A stretch of DNA of 20,623 bases, from contig CAZYLK010000102.1 in NCBI GenBank assembly GCA_964648365.1, forward strand, positions 1-20,623. The letters run 5' to 3'. Source of the stretch: SURF-32 sp964648365. GTDB lineage: Bacteria > Planctomycetota > Phycisphaerae > UBA1845. Position numbers and translations under genes: made by a program. This document shows positions 7,237-13,412 of the stretch, piece by piece. The notes beneath the pieces were generated by a model, which was not told where the DNA came from, did not search any database, and saw only the letters and a list, made by a program, of their open reading frames with translations. Within the stretch, counting starts at the first letter, position 1. Each line of letters begins with the position of its first letter.

Positions 7237-8853
7237 ATGCCCAAGATCACCATAGACAACCGTGAAATCGAATGCCGCGACGGCGTCCCCGTGTTGCAGG
7301 CCGCGCTGGAGGCCGGGTGGGACGTGCCGCATTACTGCTATCACCCGGGCCTGTCCATCGTGGCGTCCTGCCGGCTTTGCCTGATGGAGATGCAGGCGCC
7401 GCACCCGAAGACGGGCGAGATGGGCTGGATGCCGAAGCTGGTGCCAAGCTGCCAGACGCCCGTCCGCGACGGGATGGTGGTGCGGTTCGACTCGGAGACG
7501 GTCCGGGCGAACCAGGAAAGCTGCATGGAGTATTTCCTGCTCAACCACCCGCTCGACTGCCCGGTCTGCGACCAGGCGGGCGAGTGCTACCTGCAGGACT
7601 ATAGCTTCGAGTTCGGCCGGGCCGAGTCGCGCATGGTCGACCAGAAGTACAAGAACCCCAAAAAGGACATCGGCCCCAAGACGCTGCTCTATTCCGACCG
7701 GTGCGTCATGTGCTCGCGTTGCGTGCGCTTTACGGACGAGATCAGCGGCACGCACGAGTTGTGCATCACGCAGCGCGGCTCGCGGGCGGAGATCGACGTG
7801 TTCCCGGGCCTGCCGCTCGACAACCCGATGCAGGGCAACGTGGTGGACATCTGCCCGGTCGGGTGCCTGCTCGACAAGGACTTTCTCTTCAAGCAGCGCG
7901 TCTGGTTCATGAGTTCCGCCGAGTCCGTCTGTGCGGGCTGTGCGACGGGCTGCTCGATCCGCATCGATCACAACAAGGGGCAGGTCTGGCGGCTCAAGCC
8001 GCGGTTCAACCCGGAAGTCAACGACTGGTGGATCTGCGACGAAGGCCGCTTCGGCTGGAAGTACGTTCACGACAAGAATCGCATCGCGTCGCCTCGGATC
8101 AGCCGGCGCGGCGAGGTGAAGACGCCGGACTGGGCCGACCTGCCGGAGATGGTGCGGTTCCGCCTGACGACGCATCTGGAAGAAACGAAGGGCGGACGGC
8201 TCGCGGTCGTGTTGTCGCCGTTCATGGCGTGTGAAGAGGCGTGGCTGCTGGTTCGCACCGCCCGCGAGATCGACGCGAACGCGGCACTGGTCCGCGGGCC
8301 GATCCCGTATGAGGGAGACGATCAACACTTCCCCGTGGGCGCGACCGGCGACGCCGTGAAGTTCACGATTCTCAAGGAAAAATGCCCGAATCGGCGCGGC
8401 ATCGAGATGATTCTCGAAGGCGCCGGCGGCGACGTGCTCGAGTTCGACGCTTTCGTCAAGGACGCCAAGTCCTTCGCGGCCGCGTGGCTCTATGGCGGTT
8501 ATCCGAAGGAATGGCTCGACAAGGACACGTGCAAGGCGCTGGCGGGGATCGACTTGTTGATCCTGTCAGACCTGTTCCAGAGTCCGCTCGTCGACGAGGC
8601 GGAAATTGTCACGCCGGCGTGTCCGTGGACGGAGCGCGATGGCTGCTTCGTCAACGTGGACGGTAAGATCCAGGCCTTTGACCGTGCGGTGGCGCCGATG
8701 GAAGGTGCGAAGATGGACGGACAGTTCCTGTACGAACTGGCCGGCCTCGAGGCGCTCTACCGCGGCGAGCGCGTGCGCGAGTTGATGATGGCGACGATGC
8801 CGCAGTTCGGGGTGTTGTGCGAAGCGCCGGCGAAGCCGGTACACTCGCACTGA
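7237..8853 (+). CDS. nuoG: NADH-quinone oxidoreductase subunit G (short form)
   Basis: This is the iron-sulfur-rich subunit of the NADH module. The 538-residue product carries, in order: a [2Fe-2S] ferredoxin-type domain (C34, C45, C48, C72); the His-Cys3 ligands of an N5-type cluster (H104, C108, C111, C117 in HPLDCPVC...GEC); N4-type ligands C156, C159, C162 and C206; and a CxxCxxxCx27C set (C232, C235, C239, C267) matching the extra N7 cluster known in E. coli and Thermus. The molybdopterin-oxidoreductase-like C-terminal part is shortened relative to the roughly 900-residue E. coli protein, which is a known short variant. The start is ATG 7237. The stop TGA overlaps the first unit of heptamer array A2. 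Confidence in identity is very high. Confidence 0.97.
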   Translation: MPKITIDNREIECRDGVPVLQAALEAGWDVPHYCYHPGLSIVASCRLCLMEMQAPHPKTGEMGWMPKLVPSCQTPVRDGMVVRFDSETVRANQESCMEYFLLNHPLDCPVCDQAGECYLQDYSFEFGRAESRMVDQKYKNPKKDIGPKTLLYSDRCVMCSRCVRFTDEISGTHELCITQRGSRAEIDVFPGLPLDNPMQGNVVDICPVGCLLDKDFLFKQRVWFMSSAESVCAGCATGCSIRIDHNKGQVWRLKPRFNPEVNDWWICDEGRFGWKYVHDKNRIASPRISRRGEVKTPDWADLPEMVRFRLTTHLEETKGGRLAVVLSPFMACEEAWLLVRTAREIDANAALVRGPIPYEGDDQHFPVGATGDAVKFTILKEKCPNRRGIEMILEGAGGDVLEFDAFVKDAKSFAAAWLYGGYPKEWLDKDTCKALAGIDLLILSDLFQSPLVDEAEIVTPACPWTERDGCFVNVDGKIQAFDRAVAPMEGAKMDGQFLYELAGLEALYRGERVRELMMATMPQFGVLCEAPAKPVHSH

Positions 8854-8921
8854 ATGGCGAATGGCGAATGGCGAATGGCGAAAGAGGAATGGCGAATAGC
8901 GAATGGCGAATAACGAATGAA
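8852..8921 (+). repeat. Family A heptamer array, copy A2 (longest)
   Basis: Ten head-to-tail 7-bp units: GAATGGC four times, then GAAAGAG, GAATGGC, GAATAGC, GAATGGC, GAATAAC and GAATGAA. The first unit shares bases with the nuoG stop codon, exactly as A1 does with nuoD. The last two units are the same as in A4 and near-identical in A1. Confidence 0.9.
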
Positions 8922-8984
8922 GACTGCGGCTTTTCTTAGCGGCATGGTCCCAGGTAATCGCGAGAATTGACCATTGTAGACGTT
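8854..8984. other. Intergenic segment upstream of nuoH
   Basis: The 131-bp gap is half occupied by A2. The remaining stretch has no recognisable terminator or repeat. An in-frame TTG at 8967 lies inside it and could be the true nuoH start. Confidence 0.55.
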
Positions 8985-10217
8985 ATGATTGACTTTTTCA
9001 CAACCCAGTTCGGCTTCGGCATCGTCCTGATGTTCGTGGTCATCGCCGTCATGCTGACGGCCGTGGCTTATTGCATCTATTACGAACGCAAGATCGCCGC
9101 CTGGACGCAGGATCGATACGGGCCCAACCGGGTCGGGCCGCTGGGCCTTTTCCAGCCGCTGGCGGACGGAGGCAAGTTCATCCTCAAGGAGGAGTTCATT
9201 CCTTCGAACGTTGACAAGCCGCTTTACGTGCTCGCCCCGGCGCTCATCTTTGTGATCGCGCTGATTGCGTTCGCGGTGGTGCCGTGGGCGGGGCAGCTCG
9301 ATTGCAGCACCATCCCAGGGCTGGGCGGTCAGGGCTGGAGCCCGGGCGAGAAGATGGTCAACGTCCAGGTCGCCTCGGTCGACATTGGCTTGCTCTACAT
9401 CCTCGGCATCCTCTCGCTGGGCGTGTACGGCATCGTCCTGGGCGGCTGGGCCAGCAACAACAAGTATTCTTTCTACGGCGCCATGCGGGCCTGTGCCCAG
9501 ATGCTCAGTTACGAGATCCCGATGGGCCTGTGCATTCTGATCGTCGTGCTCACGCTGGGGACGCTGCGTCTGGAGAATATCGCGGACGCACAGACCGGAA
9601 CCTGGCTGGGCTGGCTCGTCTGCCACCATCCGCTGGCGTTTGCCATCCTCTTCGTGACCGCTCTGGCCGAGGCCAACCGGGCGCCTTTCGACCTGGCCGA
9701 GTGCGAGCAGGAACTGGTGGGCGGCTACCATACTGAATACGGCGCGATGAAGTTCGCTTTGTTCTTCCTGGCGGAGTACGCGTCGATGCTGACGAGCTGC
9801 GCGTTCATCAGCGTGCTCTTCCTGGGTGGAACTCACCTGCCCTTCGCCTCGTGGGCGCAGCCGGAGGCGGTGGGCTTCTGGGCGACGATCGGCAAGATGC
9901 TGGTCCTGTGCGGCAAGATCGCCGTACTGATGTTCCTGTTCATGCTCATCCGCTGGACGCTGCCGCGCTTCCGGTTCGATCAGCTTATGCGCTTCGCGTG
10001 GACCAAGCTGGTGCCGATGCTGCTGGTGCTGGTGGTCTGGGTGATCATCCTGGTGTACTTCAACCTGCACCGTAACTGGTTCCTGACGTTCGGCGGCAAC
10101 GCGGCCATCGCGATCGGCGCGTGGATATTCACGGAGCGGACGCCGGTGCAGATCACCGGCCGTCAGACCAACCTGCCGCCGGCCCGCCCGTGCGGCCCGG
10201 AGGTGACGACGGCGTGA
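8985..10217 (+). CDS. nuoH: NADH-quinone oxidoreductase subunit H
   Basis: This is the membrane subunit (ND1-type) that joins the peripheral arm and lines the quinone tunnel. From ATG 8985 the product is 410 residues, longer than the 325 of E. coli. Conserved features are YYERKIAAWTQDRYGPNRVG (32-51), LQPLADGGKF-like FQPLADGGKFILKE (56-69), and the acidic loop EANRAPFDLAECEQEL (229-244) followed by VGGYHTEY. The extra length is a Gly/Ser-containing loop (about 103-125, GQLDCSTIPGLGGQGWSPGE) and a C-terminal extension ending RPCGPEVTTA. A TTG at 8967 is in frame and would add six residues; neither candidate has a good ribosome binding site, and I prefer ATG. The 3' end (GAGGTGACGACGGC then GTGA) is duplicated at the nuoI start. 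Confidence 0.96.
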   Translation: MIDFFTTQFGFGIVLMFVVIAVMLTAVAYCIYYERKIAAWTQDRYGPNRVGPLGLFQPLADGGKFILKEEFIPSNVDKPLYVLAPALIFVIALIAFAVVPWAGQLDCSTIPGLGGQGWSPGEKMVNVQVASVDIGLLYILGILSLGVYGIVLGGWASNNKYSFYGAMRACAQMLSYEIPMGLCILIVVLTLGTLRLENIADAQTGTWLGWLVCHHPLAFAILFVTALAEANRAPFDLAECEQELVGGYHTEYGAMKFALFFLAEYASMLTSCAFISVLFLGGTHLPFASWAQPEAVGFWATIGKMLVLCGKIAVLMFLFMLIRWTLPRFRFDQLMRFAWTKLVPMLLVLVVWVIILVYFNLHRNWFLTFGGNAAIAIGAWIFTERTPVQITGRQTNLPPARPCGPEVTTA

Positions 10218-10218
10218 T
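10200..10218 (+). repeat. Direct repeat, left copy (end of nuoH)
   Basis: GAGGTGACGACGGC followed by GTGAT spans the nuoH stop. It matches 18 of 19 bases with 10373-10391, which contains the nuoI ribosome binding site and start. The two copies are offset by 173 bp and bracket an inverted family C pair. Confidence 0.85.
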
Positions 10219-10258
10219 TGCGGCCACGGACTACCGCATGTGTTGCGTTCCGGTCGGC

Positions 10259-10285
10259 GAGGCGCGGGCTTTAGCCCGCGCGGAC
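10259..10285 (+). repeat. Family C palindromic element, copy C2
   Basis: The core is CGCGGGCTTTAGCCCGCG, a perfect hairpin with a two-base loop (CGCGGGCT/TT/AGCCCGCG). It is paired with the inverted copy C3 downstream. Confidence 0.87.
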
Positions 10286-10339
10286 GTGCACGTAGGGACG
10301 CCGGTTTCCGAGCTCGCTGCGTCATCCGGGACGCCGACT

Positions 10340-10366
10340 CCGCGCAGGCTCAAGGCCTGCGGCTCG
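10340..10366 (-). repeat. Family C palindromic element, copy C3 (inverted)
   Basis: On the - strand this reads CGAGCCGCAGGCCTTGAGCC then TGCGCGG, a diverged copy of the family C unit. Together with C2 it forms an inverted doublet of the kind described for REP doublets. Confidence 0.78.
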
Positions 10367-10372
10367 CTGGAA

Positions 10373-10391
10373 GAGGTGACGACGGCATGAT
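10373..10391 (+). repeat. Direct repeat, right copy (start of nuoI)
   Basis: GAGGTGACGACGGC followed by ATGAT. GAGGTG acts as the nuoI ribosome binding site with the ATG eight bases later. The left copy is the end of nuoH, which implies that nuoH and nuoI once overlapped or nearly touched here. Confidence 0.85.
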
Positions 10392-11037
10392 CCAAGACGA
10401 AGACATCATTATCGTAGACCAGCCCGAGCTCACCACGGCCGAGCGGTTCTACCTGCCCCAGATTCTGGACGGCATGAAGACCACGTTTCGCCACATGGTC
10501 TCCTTCGGCCAGCGCACCACGGTGCAGTACCCCGAGCAGCAGCGGACGCAGCGCGTCGAGAACTACCGCGGCGTACACCGGCTCAACCGCGACGAGCATG
10601 GCAACGTCGCGTGCGTCGCCTGCTTCATGTGCGAAACGGCCTGCCCGGTGAACTGCATTCACATCGAAGGGGCCGAGGCGCCGTGGGACTACCGCGAGAA
10701 GTATCCCGAAAAGTTCGACATCGACGAACTACGCTGCATCTATTGCGGCATGTGCGAAGAAGCCTGCCCGGTCGATGCGATTGAGCTGACGCCGGAGTAC
10801 TCCGTCGTCGGTCGCTCACGGCAGGAGATGATCTTCGACAAGGAAGAACTGCTCTCGGTCCACGACCGCACGATCAAGGTCAAGCCACGCAAGAACCCGC
10901 GGATCACGGGCTACCCGGAAACCGGCCGTCGTGCGCCGGCGCCCGGGCAGCAGGCGGAGGGCGGCACCCCCCAAGCGGCGCCGTCGAGCGGGGGCGCGGC
11001 CGGCGGGCACAGTGAGGGAGGCAAAGCAGCTCGATGA
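10387..11037 (+). CDS. nuoI: NADH-quinone oxidoreductase subunit I
   Basis: This is the TYKY-type ferredoxin subunit that carries clusters N6a and N6b and delivers electrons to NuoB. The 216-residue product has two 8Fe-type ligand sets: C76, C79, C82, C86 (CVACFMCETACP) and C117, C120, C123, C127 (CIYCGMCEEACP). I start at ATG 10387, just after GAGGTGACGACGGC; the frame is open further upstream, but that part is repeat sequence and not family-like. The N-terminus (MIQDEDIIIVDQPELTTAER) and the Pro/Gly/Ala-rich tail after about 178 are beyond the conserved domain. The stop TGA overlaps the nuoJ start by four bases (ATGA), the original operon-type junction. Function is secure. Confidence 0.96.
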   Translation: MIQDEDIIIVDQPELTTAERFYLPQILDGMKTTFRHMVSFGQRTTVQYPEQQRTQRVENYRGVHRLNRDEHGNVACVACFMCETACPVNCIHIEGAEAPWDYREKYPEKFDIDELRCIYCGMCEEACPVDAIELTPEYSVVGRSRQEMIFDKEELLSVHDRTIKVKPRKNPRITGYPETGRRAPAPGQQAEGGTPQAAPSSGGAAGGHSEGGKAAR

Positions 11038-11945
11038 GTTGGACTTCGGTCGCCATTTACTCGGTCTTCGCCCTCGGCGCCGTGGGCCTGTACTTCATGC
11101 TGCCCCGGCGCGGCGAGTCGAAGCCGGCCGCCGGAGCGGCGCTGGCCGGGCTGGCGCTGCTGGGATTGCTGCTCGTCTGCGGGATCCAGCTTGCGACGAA
11201 CGAGACTGCCAACTTCCTGTTCTATCTTTTCTCGATCATCGCGCTGGGCGCGACGGCCCGGGTGGTCACGCATCCGAAACCGGTCTACAGCGCTATCTAC
11301 TTCGTGCTGGTCGTGGTGACCGTCGCGGCCATGATGATCCTGCTGGAGGCGGAGTTCCTCGCCATCGCGGTGGTCATCATCTACGCCGGCGCGATTCTGG
11401 TGACCTACGTTTTCGTCATCATGCTGGCTCAACAGGGCGGCGCTCCCGCCACCGACCTCCGCGCCCGCGAACCCTTCCTGGCGGTCTGCGCCGGGTTCCT
11501 GGTGATGGCGGCCGTGGCGGGTCGGGCGGCGGAGTTCTCGGCGACCCGGATCGCGGACGCCGCCGCCACCGAGCCGCTGGCTTCAGGCCGCGCGGACGCG
11601 AATGCAGGCGCCGTGCTCCTTGCGGCGCAGGCCGCGCCCGGCGCAGCCCGCTCGGACGGCCCCGATGGATCGGCACGAGGCGTAACCACCGCGGGCGACG
11701 CCACCGGCTCAGCGACGGCCGTCGGCGCGACGGACAACGCACCCGGCGTGGAGCGGGGCAACAGTTTTCAGATTGGCGCCGCCATCATGACGCGTTACGT
11801 CGTGGCGCTGGAAATCGCGGCGCTGCTGCTCTTGATTGCGATGGTCGGCGCGGTGATCCTGGCGCGGAAGCGCATCCCGGTGGAAGGCGTGGTCGAACCG
11901 CCGCGGGCGCCCGGCGAGATCGGCCGAGAAGTGCCGCCGTATTGA
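11034..11945 (+). CDS. nuoJ: NADH-quinone oxidoreductase subunit J (with repeat-bearing insertion)
   Basis: This is the ND6-type membrane subunit of the proton pump. The conserved core is clear: FSIIALGATARVVTHPKPVY (66-85), then LEAEFLAIAVVIIYAGAILV (104-123), followed by FVIMLAQQ. The 303-residue length is well above the 184 of E. coli. The difference is a low-complexity Ala/Gly/Thr-rich segment (about 165-245) between the fourth and last membrane helices. Inside it, residues 180-188 (EPLASGRAD) are the translation of a family C repeat unit at 11571-11597. The last helix (RYVVALEIAALLLLIAMVGAVILARKR) is intact. The gene starts on the ATGA overlap with nuoI. Its 3' end, encoding VPPY-stop, is copied 150 bp downstream. 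Confidence 0.95.
   Translation: MSWTSVAIYSVFALGAVGLYFMLPRRGESKPAAGAALAGLALLGLLLVCGIQLATNETANFLFYLFSIIALGATARVVTHPKPVYSAIYFVLVVVTVAAMMILLEAEFLAIAVVIIYAGAILVTYVFVIMLAQQGGAPATDLRAREPFLAVCAGFLVMAAVAGRAAEFSATRIADAAATEPLASGRADANAGAVLLAAQAAPGAARSDGPDGSARGVTTAGDATGSATAVGATDNAPGVERGNSFQIGAAIMTRYVVALEIAALLLLIAMVGAVILARKRIPVEGVVEPPRAPGEIGREVPPY
11571..11597 (+). repeat. Family C element inside the nuoJ coding sequence, copy C4
   Basis: GAGCCGCTGGCTTCAGGCCG followed by CGCGGAC is a family C unit, with CT for CGT and GGCC for GCCC differences from C5. It lies in the low-complexity insert of nuoJ and keeps the reading frame. Confidence 0.75.
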
Positions 11946-11992
11946 AGAAGGGAGTGAGGGAGTAAGGGATTAAGGGAGTCAGGGAAGAGTTC
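11929..11992 (+). repeat. 64-bp direct repeat, left copy (nuoJ 3' end plus D3)
   Basis: This copy starts inside the final nuoJ codons, includes the stop and runs through octamer array D3. The second copy at 12079-12142 differs at only a few bases. Period 150 bp. Confidence 0.88.
11947..11989 (+). repeat. Family D octamer array, copy D3
   Basis: Units GGGAGTGA, GGGAGTAA, GGGATTAA, GGGAGTCA and terminal GGGAAGAG, starting three bases after the nuoJ stop. Confidence 0.87.
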
Positions 11993-11996
11993 TCCC

Positions 11997-12019
11997 GTGC
12001 CACTGCTCTTGAGCAGTGG
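11997..12019 (+). repeat. Family E hairpin, copy E1
   Basis: CCACTGCTC TT GAGCAGTGG (12000-12019) is a perfect 9-bp stem with a two-base loop, preceded by GTG. No T run follows. Confidence 0.87.
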
Positions 12020-12039
12020 GTCTGGAATCTGGAAGGCAG

Positions 12040-12062
12040 GCACTGCTCAAGAGCAGTGGCAC
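12040..12062 (-). repeat. Family E hairpin, copy E2 (inverted)
   Basis: The reverse complement of E1 including the flanking GTG/CAC: CACTGCTC AA GAGCAGTG then GCAC. E1 and E2 form an inverted doublet about 66 bp end to end. Confidence 0.87.
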
Positions 12063-12078
12063 CAGGCGGCATCCGTGA

Positions 12079-12142
12079 AAGTGCCGCCGTATTGAAGAAG
12101 GGAGTGAGGGAGTAAGGGAATGAGGGAGTCGGGGAAGAGTTC
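12079..12142 (+). repeat. 64-bp direct repeat, right copy (ghost of the nuoJ 3' end)
   Basis: Repeats the last nuoJ codons and stop, and array D4, with few mismatches to 11929-11992. It lacks the rest of nuoJ, so it is a duplicated remnant and not a gene. Confidence 0.88.
12097..12139 (+). repeat. Family D octamer array, copy D4
   Basis: Units GGGAGTGA, GGGAGTAA, GGGAATGA, GGGAGTCG and terminal GGGAAGAG, inside the duplicated segment. Confidence 0.87.
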
Positions 12143-12248
12143 AGGCAGGACGCTCGTGCCGCGATCCGCGGCTGTCGCCGCTGAGGCGACCGCGCCCCAC
12201 GACGCAACCCGCGATGCCGGGAATGCTCGCGGCGGCTCCGCCTCGCGT

Positions 12249-12288
12249 CTTCCCTTACTCCCTTACTCCCTCACTCCCTGACTCCCTG
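12249..12288 (-). repeat. Family D octamer array, copy D5 (inverted)
   Basis: On the - strand: GGGAGTCA, GGGAGTGA, GGGAGTAA, GGGAGTAA and terminal GGGAAGA. It is complementary to D3 and D4 in the same gap. Confidence 0.85.
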
Positions 12289-12313
12289 CGAGGGAGCGAA
12301 GCGACCGAGCACC

Positions 12314-12610
12314 ATGTATACGGAATACGTCATCGTCGGCGCGGCCATGTTCGCGATGGGGCTGGTCGGGTTTCTGGCCCGGCGGAACCTGATCGTGATG
12401 TTTCTGTCCACGGAAGTGATGTTCCAGGGCGTGATCATCACGGCCGCGGCCTTCGCGCGGATGCACGGGAATCTGGACGGTCAGGCGTATGCCCTGTTCC
12501 TGCTGGTCATCGCCGCGGTCGAGGCCGGTCTGGCGCTGGGGCTGGTCGTGTTGCTCTACCGCAGGCGCGGCACGCTGGATGCCGAGGTCTGGTCGGCGAT
12601 GCGCGGATGA
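12314..12610 (+). CDS. nuoK: NADH-quinone oxidoreductase subunit K
   Basis: This is the small ND4L-type three-helix membrane subunit involved in proton pumping. The 98-residue product has the normal family length and the two membrane glutamates at the expected places: E34 in FLSTEVMFQGV and E70 in VIAAVEAGLALGLVVLLYRR. Starts at ATG 12314, with AGGGAGCGAAGCGACC upstream providing a purine-rich ribosome binding region that abuts repeat D5. It is separated from nuoJ by 368 bp of repeats and from nuoL by about 800 bp containing the DinB-like gene. Confidence 0.96.
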   Translation: MYTEYVIVGAAMFAMGLVGFLARRNLIVMFLSTEVMFQGVIITAAAFARMHGNLDGQAYALFLLVIAAVEAGLALGLVVLLYRRRGTLDAEVWSAMRG

Positions 12611-12615
12611 GAGCG

Positions 12616-12637
12616 GAAATGGCGAATGGCGAATGAC
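12616..12637 (+). repeat. Family A heptamer array, copy A3 (short)
   Basis: Three units: GAAATGGC (one extra A), GAATGGC and GAATGAC, starting six bases after the nuoK stop. Confidence 0.75.
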
Positions 12638-12675
12638 AGAGTCGGGACACACCTGCGGAATTGGGTGCCGGCAGC

Positions 12676-12703
12676 GAGCCGCGTGGCTTTAGCCCGCGCG
12701 GAC
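12676..12703 (+). repeat. Family C palindromic element, copy C5
   Basis: GAGCCGCGTGGCTTTAGCCC followed by GCGCGGAC, the best match to the family consensus. Confidence 0.87.
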
Positions 12704-12810
12704 ACGCCTGCCGGGCATCGGCTGCGAATGGCGCACGGTGGATTAGCCACGAGAATAAGCTACTGACCTGACGGCGAGCCTGATCCGTAAGCGAACACAG
12801 GAGAGCACGC

Positions 12811-13299
12811 ATGACACCGAAAGACTCGATCAAGTACACCATCGGCATGAGCCAGATGATCGTGGACGCCTACGTCGGCGACCTCGACGACGCAGACCTG
12901 ATGGTCCGCCCGGTGCCGGGCATGAACCACGTCGCGTGGCAGCTTGGACACCTGATCACCAGCGAAAACAACATGATGAGCAATGTCGGTGTGGCGATGC
13001 CGCCGCTGCCGGACGGATTCGCCGAGGCGCACACGCGCGAGACGGCGACCTCCGACGACGCTTCGAAGTTCTTCAAGAAGGCTCAGTACCTCGACGCCCT
13101 CAAGACGCAGCGGGCGGCGACTCTGGCGGCCGTCGAAAAAGCGACGGATGCCGACCTGGCGAAGAAGACGCCCGAGTCGATGCAGATGTACGCCAAGACA
13201 GTCGCCGACGCGTACAACATGATCGGCGTGCACGTGCTGATGCACGTGGGGCAGTGGGTGGCGGTGCGGCGGGCGAAGGGGAAGCCGGTGACGATATGA
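12811..13299 (+). CDS. DinB-like four-helix protein (accessory gene)
   Basis: This 162-residue protein has the features of the DinB/YfiT-type four-helix bundle superfamily of metal-binding enzymes: a helix with NHVAWQLGHLITSENNMMS (H47) and a last helix with GVHVLMHVGQWVAVRR (H141, H145). Those three histidines have the spacing expected for the family's metal triad; H40 is also near. ATG 12811 has a clear AGGAGA six bases upstream, the strongest ribosome binding site in the window. Members include thiol-dependent transferases and damage-inducible proteins of unknown activity, so a specific function cannot be given. The gene sits between nuoK and nuoL, bracketed by directly repeated A-C composites, and its stop TGA overlaps the following heptamer array. 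Confidence 0.82.
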   Translation: MTPKDSIKYTIGMSQMIVDAYVGDLDDADLMVRPVPGMNHVAWQLGHLITSENNMMSNVGVAMPPLPDGFAEAHTRETATSDDASKFFKKAQYLDALKTQRAATLAAVEKATDADLAKKTPESMQMYAKTVADAYNMIGVHVLMHVGQWVAVRRAKGKPVTI

Positions 13300-13331
13300 T
13301 GGCGAATGTCGAATAGCGAATAACGAATGAA
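13298..13331 (+). repeat. Family A heptamer array, copy A4
   Basis: Units GATGGC (one base short), GAATGTC, GAATAGC, GAATAAC and GAATGAA. The first unit overlaps the stop codon of the DinB-like gene. Confidence 0.85.
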
Positions 13332-13412
13332 AAGCGCGATGGGAGCCCCGACTGAGCCGCGGACTTCAGCCCGCGCGAACTTCCCGGCTCTAAGTGTCTG
13401 CGATTACCTGAC
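13300..13412. other. Intergenic segment upstream of nuoL
   Basis: This 113-bp gap is heptamer array A4 followed by family C copy C6. I see no clear Shine-Dalgarno sequence for nuoL. Confidence 0.55.
13354..13380 (+). repeat. Family C palindromic element, copy C6
   Basis: GAGCCGCGGACTTCAGCCCG followed by CGCGAAC. It matches C1 most closely at its 3' half. Confidence 0.83.

Larger units (their letters stand above)
10218..10386. other. Inserted segment between nuoH and nuoI
   Basis: This 169-bp gap holds a family C element in each orientation (C2, C3), about 108 bp end to end, bracketed by an 18/19-base direct repeat. No coding frame with family resemblance is present; a frame open into nuoI from upstream is only the repeat read in frame. 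Confidence 0.65.
11946..12313. other. Repeat-filled gap between nuoJ and nuoK
   Basis: This 368-bp region contains no supportable gene. In order it holds octamer array D3, hairpin E1, a short spacer, inverted hairpin E2, a second copy of the nuoJ end with array D4, a spacer with a hairpin at 12174-12190 (GTCGCC GCTGA GGCGAC), and inverted octamer array D5. Any frame through it reads only repeat translations. Confidence 0.75.
12611..12810. other. Intergenic segment between nuoK and the DinB-like gene
   Basis: This 200-bp gap contains heptamer array A3 and then family C copy C5. The same A-then-C order is found after the DinB-like gene. The rest shows no supportable feature apart from the AGGAGA ribosome binding site at 12799-12804. 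Confidence 0.65.

Noticed and set aside
7171..8328. Long antisense open frame over nuoG
   Set aside because: Lies opposite the conserved cysteine-rich part of nuoG and reads as Arg/His/Ala-rich low complexity, as expected from GC-rich codon structure.
8852..8921. Heptamer array considered as a CRISPR array
   Set aside because: Units are 7 bp and contiguous with no unique spacers, and no cas genes are present.
8757..10325. Long antisense open frame over nuoH
   Set aside because: Translation is His/Arg/Gln-rich and its end is the heptamer repeat read backwards. It is antisense to a clear nuoH and has no family resemblance.
10240..10386. Upstream in-frame extension of nuoI
   Set aside because: It is translated family C repeat and spacer. 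The conserved protein and the GAGGTG ribosome binding site place the start at 10387.
12214..12636. Open frame crossing the nuoJ-nuoK gap and nuoK
   Set aside because: The first part is the octamer repeat translated; the rest is nuoK read out of frame.
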